Assembly (NCBI RefSeq): GCF_003858535.1
Contig: NZ_RQTJ01000004.1
Span: forward strand, 62,001 to 126,000
Direction: 5' to 3'
Source: Paenimyroides viscosum
GTDB lineage: Bacteria > Bacteroidota > Bacteroidia > Flavobacteriales > Flavobacteriaceae
Length of the DNA stretch: 64,000 bases
Shown piece by piece: positions 10,359-18,518 of the stretch. The notes below the pieces were generated by a model. That model was not told where the DNA came from. It ran no database searches and worked only from the letters and a program-made list of their open reading frames with translations. The translations under genes and the position numbers were made by a program. How positions within the stretch are numbered: position 1 is the stretch's first letter; every line of letters starts with the position of its first letter.

Positions 10359-10883
10359 ATGAGCGTAGAGAAAGTTTTAGCTATATCTGGAAAACCAGGA
10401 TTATACGAATTGAAAATCCAAACAAGATCAGGATTTATTGCAGAATCATTAATTGATGGAAAAAGATTAACAGTTGGTTTACGTAGTAATGTAAGCTTGT
10501 TATCAGAAATTTCTATTTATACAGAAACAGCCGAATTAAAATTATTCGAAGTTTTTGCTAAAATTGCAACCAAAGAAAATAACGGACCGGCTTTAGATCA
10601 CAAAGCAACTAACAACGATTTGTTAGCTTATTTTGGCGAAGTTGTTCCTGATTTTGACCGCGACCGCGTATATGTATCAGACATTAAAAAAGTATTAAAC
10701 TGGTACAACATTTTACAAAAAGCAAATTACATTGCAAATTTAACAGCACCGGCAGTAACAACAACAGGTACGGTTACAATTAACAATTCCGAAAGTGTAG
10801 AAGAAGCGGTAGTAGTGGAAGCAACTGAGGAAAAACCTAAAGCTAAACGCGCGCCTAAAAAGAAAACAGAAGATAAAGAATAA
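10359..10883 (+). CDS. DUF5606 domain protein
   Basis: The 174-residue cytoplasmic protein has a conserved N-terminal domain (SVEKVLAISGKPGLYEL...) that I recognise as DUF5606, common in Bacteroidota next to def and mazG. The last 45 residues are low-complexity, rich in Glu, Ala and Lys, ending in a basic tail (KAKRAPKKKTEDKE). No function is established. A terminator hairpin separates it from mazG. Confidence 0.85.
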   Translation: MSVEKVLAISGKPGLYELKIQTRSGFIAESLIDGKRLTVGLRSNVSLLSEISIYTETAELKLFEVFAKIATKENNGPALDHKATNNDLLAYFGEVVPDFDRDRVYVSDIKKVLNWYNILQKANYIANLTAPAVTTTGTVTINNSESVEEAVVVEATEEKPKAKRAPKKKTEDKE

Positions 10884-10888
10884 TATTT

Positions 10889-10914
10889 AAACCGGCATTT
10901 TGCCGGTTTTTTTA
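10889..10914 (+). terminator. Terminator after the DUF5606 gene
   Basis: Stem AACCGGCA/TGCCGGTT with loop TTT is followed by seven T. It lies 13 bases before the mazG start, so mazG may depend on readthrough or its own weak promoter. Confidence 0.85.
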
Positions 10915-10926
10915 CACCGTTTTATT

Positions 10927-11709
10927 ATGAACAACAGAGCACAGCAGTTAAAAGCATTCGAAGAATTGTTAGATATTATGGACGATTTACGTGAAAAATG
11001 TCCGTGGGATCAAAAACAGACCTTTCAATCGTTAAAACACTTGACAATTGAAGAGGTTTATGAATTGAACGATGCCATTTCTGATAACGATACAACCGAA
11101 ATTAAAAAGGAATTAGGCGATTTGATGCTTCACATTGTTTTTTATTCTAAAATTGGCAGTGAAACCAATTCGTTTGATATTGAAGACGTGTGTAAAGGAA
11201 TCAGTGAAAAATTAATAAGCAGACATCCGCATATTTATGGCGATGCCGTTGCCGAAGATGAAAAAGCTGTTCTGGAGAATTGGGAAAAATTAAAGTTGAA
11301 AGAAGGCAACAAATCTGTTTTAAGCGGCGTGCCAAAATCGCTTCCGGCAATAATAAAAGCATTTCGCATTCAAGATAAAGTAAAAGGTGTAGGATTCGAT
11401 TGGGATAATAAAGAAGATGTTTGGGCAAAGGTTGAAGAAGAACTGAATGAGTTTAAAGTTGAGGTTGATAATAACGATTTCGAAAAGCAAGAACAAGAGT
11501 TCGGCGATGTATTGTTTGCGCTAATCAACTACGCTCGTTTTTGTAATATAAATCCCGAAGAGGCATTGAATAAAACCAATAATAAGTTTATTAACCGATT
11601 TACAAAAATGGAAGAACTTATTAGTAATGACAATAAACAATTAGGCGATTTACCATTAAAAGAATTAGACATTTATTGGAATGAAGTAAAAAAGTTTGAA
11701 AACAAATAA
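10927..11709 (+). CDS. mazG: Nucleoside triphosphate pyrophosphohydrolase MazG
   Basis: From ATG 10927 the protein has 260 residues with two MazG folds. The first shows CPWDQKQTFQSL and the EEVYEL/ELGDLMLH metal-binding helices (ExxE...ExxD). The second has EEELNEF and EQEFGDVLFALINYARF. MazG hydrolyses all canonical and many damaged NTPs to NMP and pyrophosphate. The nine-residue longer form starting at 10900 would begin inside the terminator hairpin, so it is rejected. Confidence 0.95.
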   Translation: MNNRAQQLKAFEELLDIMDDLREKCPWDQKQTFQSLKHLTIEEVYELNDAISDNDTTEIKKELGDLMLHIVFYSKIGSETNSFDIEDVCKGISEKLISRHPHIYGDAVAEDEKAVLENWEKLKLKEGNKSVLSGVPKSLPAIIKAFRIQDKVKGVGFDWDNKEDVWAKVEEELNEFKVEVDNNDFEKQEQEFGDVLFALINYARFCNINPEEALNKTNNKFINRFTKMEELISNDNKQLGDLPLKELDIYWNEVKKFENK

Positions 11710-11744
11710 ATATTTTTCATATATTTAATTAAAAATTAAATTGT

Positions 11745-11864
11745 ATGAAAGATTTATTAAGAGCGTTACTAGCAGGTTGGGGCGCCAAAAAAGCTGGTTT
11801 TGGCTGTTTTGGAACCATTATTGTGTTTATTATTCTATATTGGATATTAGGAAAGTTTATGTAA
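11745..11864 (+). CDS. Small membrane protein of 39 residues
   Basis: The frame runs from ATG 11745 to TAA 11862-11864. The product begins MKDLLRALLAGWGAKKAG, followed by CFGTIIVFIILYWILG, a single hydrophobic helix. The amphipathic N-terminal segment with a GWGAKK stretch plus one helix looks like a small inner-membrane peptide, and I believe similar short proteins exist in flavobacteria. A clean terminator follows directly, which supports expression. Function is unknown. Confidence 0.6.
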   Translation: MKDLLRALLAGWGAKKAGFGCFGTIIVFIILYWILGKFM

Positions 11865-11870
11865 AAAATT

Positions 11871-11903
11871 AAAGGCTGTCTTAAATGTTAGACAGCCTTT
11901 TTA
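11871..11903. terminator. Bidirectional terminator
   Basis: A perfect 10-base-pair stem AAAGGCTGTC/GACAGCCTTT lies between the small membrane gene (plus) and the thioesterase gene (minus), with T runs on both strands. Confidence 0.88.
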
Positions 11904-12293
11904 CTATTCTTTAATAACCTTTGTTGGCTTTTTATCTTTATCTAAAGCAACGAAAGTAAATTCACCGTTTATTGCCTGATAGCGGACATCGCTGTACATC
12001 TCTTCGATATAAATTTCAACCGAAACCTTTAAACTTTTGTTACCAACATGTGTAACTTTTCCTATAAGTTCAACGATTGTTCCTGCTGGAATTGGTTTGG
12101 TGAAATCTATTTTATCAGAAGAAACCGTTACCATAATTTGTCGAGAAAATCGGGTAGCGGTAATAAAGGCAACTTCGTCCATCATGTGCATTGCCGTTCC
12201 GCCGAAAAGGGTGTCGTAATGATTGGTTGTGTTTGGGAAAACAGCCTTAAAAATTCGTGTTTCGCTGTTTTTTATTCTTTCTTCTAATGTCAT
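11904..12293 (-). CDS. Acyl-CoA thioesterase, hotdog fold (YciA/BFIT-like)
   Basis: The 129-residue single hotdog domain contains the helix sequence NHYDTLFGGTAMHMMDEVAFI, where the Asp in MDE is the typical catalytic acid, followed by VTVSSDKIDFTKPI. It hydrolyses acyl-CoA thioesters in the cytoplasm; the substrate range is unknown. It is convergent with the 39-residue gene and separated from nrdA by 127 bases of AT-rich sequence. Confidence 0.9.
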   Translation of the reverse strand: MTLEERIKNSETRIFKAVFPNTTNHYDTLFGGTAMHMMDEVAFITATRFSRQIMVTVSSDKIDFTKPIPAGTIVELIGKVTHVGNKSLKVSVEIYIEEMYSDVRYQAINGEFTFVALDKDKKPTKVIKE

Positions 12294-12420
12294 TTTTTAA
12301 TGATTTTAATCCATACAAATTACGTTTTTTTGAACGCTTTTTGGTGTATTTGTTTTTATAAATATTTTATTTTTATGAATTTATCTAAGAAATTAAGATA
12401 CATAAATGAATTGTAATTTG

Positions 12421-14067
12421 TTAGGCTTCACAGCTTGTACATGTCACCAGATTATTCACAAATTCTTTTGATACACTTTGACTGCGTTGGTAATACAACG
12501 TTTTTACACCTAATTTCCAAGCTTCTATTAACAAACGGTTTACTTCTTTTATTGGAAGGTTAGACGGAATGTTGATGTTTAAACTTTGTGCCTGATCAAT
12601 ATATTTTTGGCGAATAGATGCCTGCAAAATAATTTCGTACTGACTAATTTCTTTAAACGTTTTAAACACCTCTTTTTCTTCTTGGGTTAATTCTGCTAAA
12701 TGTTGTACGCTGCCATGGTTTAACATAATACTCCGCCAGGTTTCTTCTGTATCAATTCCTTTTTCTTGCAGTAATAATTTAAGATATTTGTTTTTACGCA
12801 TAAAGTTTCCTTTTGCCAAACCGGCTTTGTAATAATTACTGCTAAACGGTTCGATTCCCGGAGAAGTTTGTCCTAAAATTGCCGATGAAGAAGTGGTAGG
12901 AGCTATGGCTAATAAAGTAGTGTTTCTTCTTTCATATCCTTTTAAAACAGAGGGCTCTCCGTAAATTCGAGCTAAATCTTGTGATGCTTTTAGGGCTTTT
13001 TCTTCCATTTCTTTGAAAATTTTAGTAGTAAGCATTTTAGCTTCTAAACTTTCAAACGCAATCCTGTTTTTCTGAAGGTACGAATGCCATCCCATAACAC
13101 CTAAACCTAATGCACGATGGTTTTTAGCAAAAGTATTAGCCGATTTTAGATAATAATTATCTTCGGTTTTTTCAATAAATTCACTCATTACGGCATCTAA
13201 AAAATAAGTTGCCAGCTTCACAGCTTCGGTATCTTTCCATTCATCATACAATTCTAAATTCATTGATGATAAACAACATACAAACGATTCATCTTTAGAA
13301 GAAGGCAAGGCAATTTCTGAACACAAGTTACTAGCATAAATGCGCATTTCTTTGTCTTTGTAAACTTCTGGTTTGTTTCGGTTTACGTTATCTGTGAAAA
13401 AGATGTAAGGCAATCCTTTTTGCTGACGGCTTTCTAACACTTTTGCCCAAACTTCTCGTTTTTCCATATCGCCGTCAATCATGTCTTGCATCCAATAATC
13501 GGGCACACAAACGCCTGTAAATAAATTTTGGATAGGATTTCCGATGTTTTTAATATCCAAAAATTCTTTAATATCGTCGTGATCTATATCTAAATAAGCA
13601 GCAAATGCCCCACGACGAACGCCGCCTTGCGAAATGGTATCCATTGCGGTATCAAACAATTTCATAAAACTCACGGCGCCACTGCTTTTACCATTATCGG
13701 TTACGGCACTTCCGCGTTCGCGCAGTTCACCAAAATAACCCGAAGTTCCACCGCCAATTTTTGTCTGCATAATTACTTCGCCCAATTTATGAGTGATTCC
13801 TTCGATATAATCTGGAACATACACATTAAAGCACGAAATGGGTAATCCGCGTTCGGTTCCCATGTTTGCCCAGATAGGCGAGGACAGGCTCATCCAGCCT
13901 TTTTCGATCATTTCAATAAAAGCTTCGGCTAATTCGGGTTTGTATAAGCGTTTGGCTGCTGCATTTGCTATACGTTCTATTGCTTTTTGTGGAGTTTCGC
14001 CTTTTAAAAGGTATCCTCGGTTTAATATTTGTTCGCTTTCTTCGTTAAGCCACCATAATCTTTCCAT
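12421..14067 (-). CDS. nrdA: Class I ribonucleotide reductase large subunit, without ATP cone
   Basis: The 548-residue catalytic alpha subunit reduces ribonucleoside diphosphates to deoxy forms. The redox Cys79 (ISCFN), the radical Cys249 in ASNLCSEI with Asn247 and Glu251, the second redox Cys at 264/265 (CCLSS), the Tyr-Tyr pair in TLYYQRS near the end and the C-terminal thiol pair Cys543/Cys546 (CTSC) are all present. It begins directly in the catalytic N-terminal region: there is no roughly 90-residue ATP-cone, so no activity site. It is downstream of nrdB on the same strand with a repeat-bearing 180-base spacer. Confidence 0.94.
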   Translation of the reverse strand: MERLWWLNEESEQILNRGYLLKGETPQKAIERIANAAAKRLYKPELAEAFIEMIEKGWMSLSSPIWANMGTERGLPISCFNVYVPDYIEGITHKLGEVIMQTKIGGGTSGYFGELRERGSAVTDNGKSSGAVSFMKLFDTAMDTISQGGVRRGAFAAYLDIDHDDIKEFLDIKNIGNPIQNLFTGVCVPDYWMQDMIDGDMEKREVWAKVLESRQQKGLPYIFFTDNVNRNKPEVYKDKEMRIYASNLCSEIALPSSKDESFVCCLSSMNLELYDEWKDTEAVKLATYFLDAVMSEFIEKTEDNYYLKSANTFAKNHRALGLGVMGWHSYLQKNRIAFESLEAKMLTTKIFKEMEEKALKASQDLARIYGEPSVLKGYERRNTTLLAIAPTTSSSAILGQTSPGIEPFSSNYYKAGLAKGNFMRKNKYLKLLLQEKGIDTEETWRSIMLNHGSVQHLAELTQEEKEVFKTFKEISQYEIILQASIRQKYIDQAQSLNINIPSNLPIKEVNRLLIEAWKLGVKTLYYQRSQSVSKEFVNNLVTCTSCEA

Positions 14068-14110
14068 TTTTCTTTATATTTTAAATAATCGATATAGATT
14101 TTAGTAAATT

Positions 14111-14192
14111 CGTCATTACGAGTGAGTTTTCGATAGAAAAATGTATCGAGAAGTTTTTGAATTATAAGTTCTCGACTTCGCTCGAACTGACG
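14111..14192. repeat. Palindromic intergenic repeat between nrdB and nrdA
   Basis: The outer ends are CGTCA (14111-14115) and TGACG (14188-14192). An inner hairpin pairs TTTTCGATA (14127-14135) with TATCGAGAA (14144-14152), and the right arm holds TTCTCGACTTCGCTCGAACTG. GTTCTCGACTxCGCTCGAAC-type repeats are, from memory, widespread in flavobacterial intergenic DNA. It sits inside the presumed nrdB-nrdA transcript. Confidence 0.6.
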
Positions 14193-14247
14193 AAAATCTT
14201 ATATATTCTAGGTTGGGATAAAATTCGTAATAGTCTAAATACTTCTG

Positions 14248-15222
14248 TTAAAATAAATCGTTAGCAGTTATACTTTTGTCGTGTTTGGTGTAGTCAACAG
14301 GTCGTTTGGCAAAGAAATCATCAAGGCTGTTGGCAAAAATTTCCTCTTCAAACCAAATCATTGGCTGATACTCTTTTTCAGAAATATTAAAAATCTTTTC
14401 CAAACCAATTTGTTTTAAACTTTCATCTAATCTAAATTTCATGAAGTTTAATAGATTTTCTTTTGATATGGTTTCTAATTCGCTCCACTCAAAAATCCAA
14501 TCCAATATTTCGCTTTCAATTTCAATAGATTCTTTTACAATGGTATTTATTTCGTTGATTGAAGTGGCATCAAAATAATCAGGAAATTCTTCTTTTATTT
14601 TATTGATGATGTAAATGCCTGCATTGGCATGAATTTGCTCGTCTACCGATGTCCACGCAATAATATTGCTCACGTTTTTCATGGCTCCTTTAAAGCGAGT
14701 AAACGATAAAATAATAGCAAACTGACTAAATAACGACACGTTTTCAATTAAAATAGTGAACAGAATCAGCGATTTTAGATAGTCTTTTTTATTATCGGCT
14801 TTTGAGTGTTTTAAAGCGTTTGATAAATAATCGATCCGTTTTTTAATAACCGGTATGTCAATAATTTTTTCAAAGGCATTGTTGAAACCCAATACTTCTA
14901 ATAATCGGGAATAAGCTTCGGAATGTCGAAATTCACATTCGGCAAACGTACTACCCAATCCGTTAAATTCTGGTTTTGGTAAATGCGTAAACAAATTACC
15001 CCAAAAAGTTTTAACATTCACTTCAATTTGAGCAATAGCAAGCAGACTGCGTTTTACAATTTCCTGTTCTACGGATGATAAATGTGAGTGAAAGTCTTGA
15101 ATATCTGCCGTAAAATCAACTTCAGAATGCACCCAAAACGATCGGTTAATAGCGTTGGTAAACTCTAAAATTTCAGGATATTCAAAAGGTTTGTAATTAA
15201 TCCGTTTAGTGAAAATACTCAT
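14248..15222 (-). CDS. nrdB: Class I ribonucleotide reductase small (radical) subunit, subclass Id-like
   Basis: The 324-residue ferritin-like beta subunit carries metal ligands Glu67, Glu97, His100, Glu160, Glu195 and His198, and a Tyr at 104 where the stable tyrosyl radical sits in class Ia (ExxHSxxY). The first ligand is Glu rather than Asp, with Tyr retained, a combination I associate with the dimanganese subclass Id described from Flavobacterium johnsoniae; this is inference. No N-terminal ATP cone is present. It is the first gene of the nrdB-nrdA unit and lies downstream of a cobalamin riboswitch. Confidence 0.93.
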   Translation of the reverse strand: MSIFTKRINYKPFEYPEILEFTNAINRSFWVHSEVDFTADIQDFHSHLSSVEQEIVKRSLLAIAQIEVNVKTFWGNLFTHLPKPEFNGLGSTFAECEFRHSEAYSRLLEVLGFNNAFEKIIDIPVIKKRIDYLSNALKHSKADNKKDYLKSLILFTILIENVSLFSQFAIILSFTRFKGAMKNVSNIIAWTSVDEQIHANAGIYIINKIKEEFPDYFDATSINEINTIVKESIEIESEILDWIFEWSELETISKENLLNFMKFRLDESLKQIGLEKIFNISEKEYQPMIWFEEEIFANSLDDFFAKRPVDYTKHDKSITANDLF

Positions 15223-15292
15223 AACTTAATATTATTTAATGAAACAATAGAAAGTAAATTCCGAAGTAAGCGTTTCATAAATAATAAGGAAA

Positions 15293-15430
15293 GGCAAATT
15301 TCAGACATTTACTTTTTGTGCGAAAGCAACGTCTATTATCTGCCTAAGGTCTGACTCATAAGATCATTCTTATTTACAGTTGCGCAACAGTTCAAGGTTT
15401 TCACTTGATTCTTATACGACAGATAATTGA
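15293..15430 (-). promoter_or_regulatory. Cobalamin riboswitch in the nrdB leader
   Basis: Read on the minus strand: the closing helix TTATCTG (15426-15420) pairs with CAGATAA (15342-15336). A CAAGTGAAAACCTTG hairpin (15407-15393), the near-invariant GCGCAACTGTAA (15385-15374), ATAAG/CTTAT, and GAGTCAGACC (15357-15348) follow in the order of the class's conserved core. Downstream, AGACGTT/AATGTCT (15334-15303) may be the kissing hairpin, since its loop holds CGCA, complementary to TGCG of the core. GGCA (15344-15341) can alternatively pair with TGCC (15296-15293), disturbing the closing helix. Adenosylcobalamin binding would lower expression of nrdB-nrdA. The exact expression platform is not clear; no U-rich terminator is seen. 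Confidence 0.85.
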
Positions 15431-15849
15431 TGTAGTAAAAGTATCTGTTTTTACAATAAAAAAACAAAAAATAAGCATATAGTTATAAACAATATTAGTT
15501 GATAACTTTTTTATAGATAATTTTAATTTTGAAAACAATTATTACCTTACTAATGTTTCTTGTTGTAATTATTTGTAAACTTTTTGTATTATAAAAATAT
15601 GTAATTTACTGATTATTAGTTTTTTGATGTTATTTATTTGTAAATTTTGTGTTTTTAGTAGTTTTCAACAGTTGTTTATAACTTAAAAAAATATTTTTAT
15701 TGAATTAATATGAAATGTAAAAAAAGTTTGTAATTTTAGAAAGTTGAAAACAAGAAAGTGATACTCTTTTAAAGGGTTGAATTTAAAAGGATTGATCATT
15801 TTCTTGTACAGAAAAATAGTATTGTTAACACAGAAAAAAGAATTAGGAT
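15431..15849. other. AT-rich spacer between divergent RNR genes
   Basis: This 419-base stretch holds no convincing gene. It should contain the promoters for nrdB-nrdA (minus) and nrdJ (plus), but no clear TTG/TAnnTTTG pair was found. Two inverted TTATAAACA sequences (15483-15491 plus, 15673-15681 minus) loosely resemble DnaA boxes, which could be chance in such AT-rich DNA. A 61-codon open frame on the minus strand (15683-15868) is very A/T-biased and not supported. Confidence 0.5.
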
Positions 15850-18408
15850 ATGGAAATAGAAGTTGCAAATCAAAGAAAAATCTACACTTATGACGAGGCG
15901 ATAAAAGCTTCGACCGAATATTTTAAAGGCGATACATTAGCCGCAACCGTATTTATTAATAAGTATGCGTTGAAAGATTCGGAAGGAAATATTTACGAAT
16001 CTACACCAGATGAAATGCACCAACGTATTGCTTCTGAAATTGCTCGTGTGGAATCGAAATACGCAAACCCAATGAGTGAAGAAGAGTTGTTTAATTTGAT
16101 TAAAAACTTCACCTATATCATTCCTCAAGGTAGCCCAATGACTGGTATTGGCAACCCTTTTCAAATTGCATCATTATCAAACTGTTTCGTAATTGGTAAC
16201 AATGGCGACAGCGATTCTTATGGGGGCATCATGAAGATCGATCAAGAGCAAGTACAGTTAATGAAACGTAGAGGTGGAGTAGGGCATGACTTATCACACA
16301 TCCGTCCTAAAGGATCACCAGTAAAGAACTCAGCTTTAACATCAACAGGATTGGTTCCTTTTATGGAGCGTTTTTCTAATTCAACCCGCGAAGTAGCACA
16401 AGATGGTCGTCGTGGTGCGTTAATGTTGTCTGTATCCATCAACCATCCAGATGCCGAAGGATTCATTGATGCCAAGTTAGAACAAGGAAAAGTAACCGGA
16501 GCCAACGTATCGGTTCGTATCGATGATTCGTTCATGAAAGCGGTTCGCAATAACGCAGCTTATACACAGAAATATCCTATATTTTCTCAAAATCCTAAAT
16601 TTTCAAAAGACATTCAGGCAGCCGATTTATGGAAAAAAATTGTGCATAACGCATGGAAATCTGCCGAACCAGGAATTTTATTTTGGGATACTATTATTAA
16701 TGAATCATTGCCAGATTGTTACGCCGATTTAGGTTACAAAACTTTATCAACAAACCCTTGTGGCGAAATTCCATTATGTGCGTACGATTCTTGTCGTTTA
16801 TTGGCGATTAATTTATTCTCGTATGTTGAAAATCCGTTTACCAAAGAGGCGTCTTTTAATTTTGAATTGTTCAAAAACCACGTAGCTATTGCACAACGTA
16901 TGATGGATGATATTATTGATTTAGAATTAGAAAAAATCGATACCATTATCCAAAAAATCGACGAAGATCCTGAAGAAGTAGAAGTAAAACGTATTGAACG
17001 CAATTTATGGATCGAAATCCGTAAAAAAGCAGACGAAGGTCGTAGAACCGGAGTGGGTATTACTGCAGAAGGCGATATGTTGGCTGGTTTAGGTATTCGT
17101 TACGGATCTAAAGAAGGAAACGCATTTTCTGTTGAAATTCACAAAACATTGGCATTGGCTGCGTATCGTTCGTCGGTAGAAATGGCTAAAGAGCGTGGTG
17201 CTTTTGCAATTTACGATGCCAAACGTGAAGAGAATAATCCGTTTGCGCTGCGCATTAAAGAAAACGATCCGGCTTTATATAACGATATGCAAGAGTACGG
17301 TCGTAGAAACATTGCCTTATTAACCATTGCCCCAACAGGATCAACTTCTATTTTATCGCAAACAACATCGGGTATCGAACCTGTTTTCTTACCTGTTTAT
17401 AAACGCAGAAGAAAAGTAAATCCGAATGATAAAGATGTACGCATTGATTTTATTGATGAATTAGGTGATTCTTGGGAAGAATATGTAGTATTCCACCATA
17501 AATTTAAAATGTGGATGGAAGTTAACGGCATCGATACGTCTATCAATTACTCAAACGAGGAAATCAACGAATTAATCGAAAAATCACCTTATTACAAAGC
17601 TACTTCAAACGATGTTGATTATATCAGCAAAGTAGAAATGCAAGGTGCCATTCAAAAATGGGTAGATCATTCTATATCAGTAACCATCAATGTACCTAAC
17701 GATGTTTCAGAAGAATTGGTAGGTCAATTATATATGAAAGCATGGGAAGTTGGATGTAAGGGAGTAACCGTTTACCGCGATGGATCTCGTTCTGGTGTAT
17801 TGATTTCAAACGATAAAAAAGAAGATAAAAAAGAAGAAGTAGAAACAAAAGAAACTACTTTTCCAACAAAACGCCCGCAAGTTTTAGAAGCCGATGTAGT
17901 TCGTTTCCAAAATAATAAAGAAAAATGGATTGCTTTTATTGGAAAAATCGACGATCAACCGTATGAAATTTTTACCGGTTTAGCCGATGACGAAGACGGA
18001 ATTTTAATTCCACGTTGGGTAAACGAAGGTTTTATTATTAAAAATAAAGAAGATAACGGAAATACACGTTACGATTTTCAATACGTAAACCAACGCGGTT
18101 ATAAAACAACCATTGAAGGTTTATCGTATCGTTTTGATCCAGAGTTTTGGAACTATGCCAAATTAATTTCTGGAACTTTACGTCACGGAATGAAAATTGA
18201 AAACGTGGTAGATTTAATTAATTCTCTGCAATTAGATAACGAATCGATCAACACTTGGAAAAACGGAGTTGCCAGAGCGTTAAAACGATTTGTTCCAGAC
18301 GGTACCGAAGCTACTGGGCAAAAATGCAGCAACTGTAATTCAACCAACTTAATGTATCAAGAAGGTTGTTTAACGTGTAAAGACTGTGGATCGTCTAAGT
18401 GTGGGTAA
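15850..18408 (+). CDS. nrdJ: Adenosylcobalamin-dependent (class II) ribonucleotide reductase
   Basis: The 852-residue class II reductase uses B12 rather than a metal-radical subunit. It shows redox Cys112 (LSNCF), the radical Cys304 in NPCGEI, the LKRRGGVGHDLSHIRP-type loop and APTGSTSIL. The C-terminal extension ends in a zinc-ribbon-like cluster (Cys826, 829, 840, 843, 846, 851) typical of the long NrdJ form, thought to help re-reduction. It is divergent from nrdB-nrdA, whose leader holds a cobalamin riboswitch, so the two enzymes look reciprocally deployed according to B12 supply. A terminator follows. Confidence 0.95.
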   Translation: MEIEVANQRKIYTYDEAIKASTEYFKGDTLAATVFINKYALKDSEGNIYESTPDEMHQRIASEIARVESKYANPMSEEELFNLIKNFTYIIPQGSPMTGIGNPFQIASLSNCFVIGNNGDSDSYGGIMKIDQEQVQLMKRRGGVGHDLSHIRPKGSPVKNSALTSTGLVPFMERFSNSTREVAQDGRRGALMLSVSINHPDAEGFIDAKLEQGKVTGANVSVRIDDSFMKAVRNNAAYTQKYPIFSQNPKFSKDIQAADLWKKIVHNAWKSAEPGILFWDTIINESLPDCYADLGYKTLSTNPCGEIPLCAYDSCRLLAINLFSYVENPFTKEASFNFELFKNHVAIAQRMMDDIIDLELEKIDTIIQKIDEDPEEVEVKRIERNLWIEIRKKADEGRRTGVGITAEGDMLAGLGIRYGSKEGNAFSVEIHKTLALAAYRSSVEMAKERGAFAIYDAKREENNPFALRIKENDPALYNDMQEYGRRNIALLTIAPTGSTSILSQTTSGIEPVFLPVYKRRRKVNPNDKDVRIDFIDELGDSWEEYVVFHHKFKMWMEVNGIDTSINYSNEEINELIEKSPYYKATSNDVDYISKVEMQGAIQKWVDHSISVTINVPNDVSEELVGQLYMKAWEVGCKGVTVYRDGSRSGVLISNDKKEDKKEEVETKETTFPTKRPQVLEADVVRFQNNKEKWIAFIGKIDDQPYEIFTGLADDEDGILIPRWVNEGFIIKNKEDNGNTRYDFQYVNQRGYKTTIEGLSYRFDPEFWNYAKLISGTLRHGMKIENVVDLINSLQLDNESINTWKNGVARALKRFVPDGTEATGQKCSNCNSTNLMYQEGCLTCKDCGSSKCG

Positions 18409-18451
18409 TTGAATTTGTATTCAAAAAATATAATGACAGATAAATGAATTT

Positions 18452-18481
18452 AAGAGGAACTTTTATAGTTCCTCTTTTTTT
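18452..18481 (+). terminator. Terminator after nrdJ
   Basis: The 9-base-pair stem AAGAGGAAC/GTTCCTCTT is followed by a T run. Confidence 0.88.
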
Positions 18482-18518
18482 GTATTTTTAATCAATTAAA
18501 ATTTAAAGTACAAATAAA

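Noticed and set aside
12048..12287. Open frame opposite the thioesterase gene (79 codons)
   Set aside because: It is fully inside a well-supported gene on the other strand and has no family features.
15483..15681. Two inverted TTATAAACA sequences as DnaA boxes controlling the RNR genes
   Set aside because: They fit only the loose TTATNNACA pattern and the spacer is extremely AT-rich, so chance matches are likely; no cluster or strict TTATCCACA box is present.
15683..15868. 61-codon frame on the minus strand in the RNR spacer
   Set aside because: It is dominated by Phe, Lys, Asn and Ile codons expected of AT-rich noncoding DNA and overlaps the nrdJ start.
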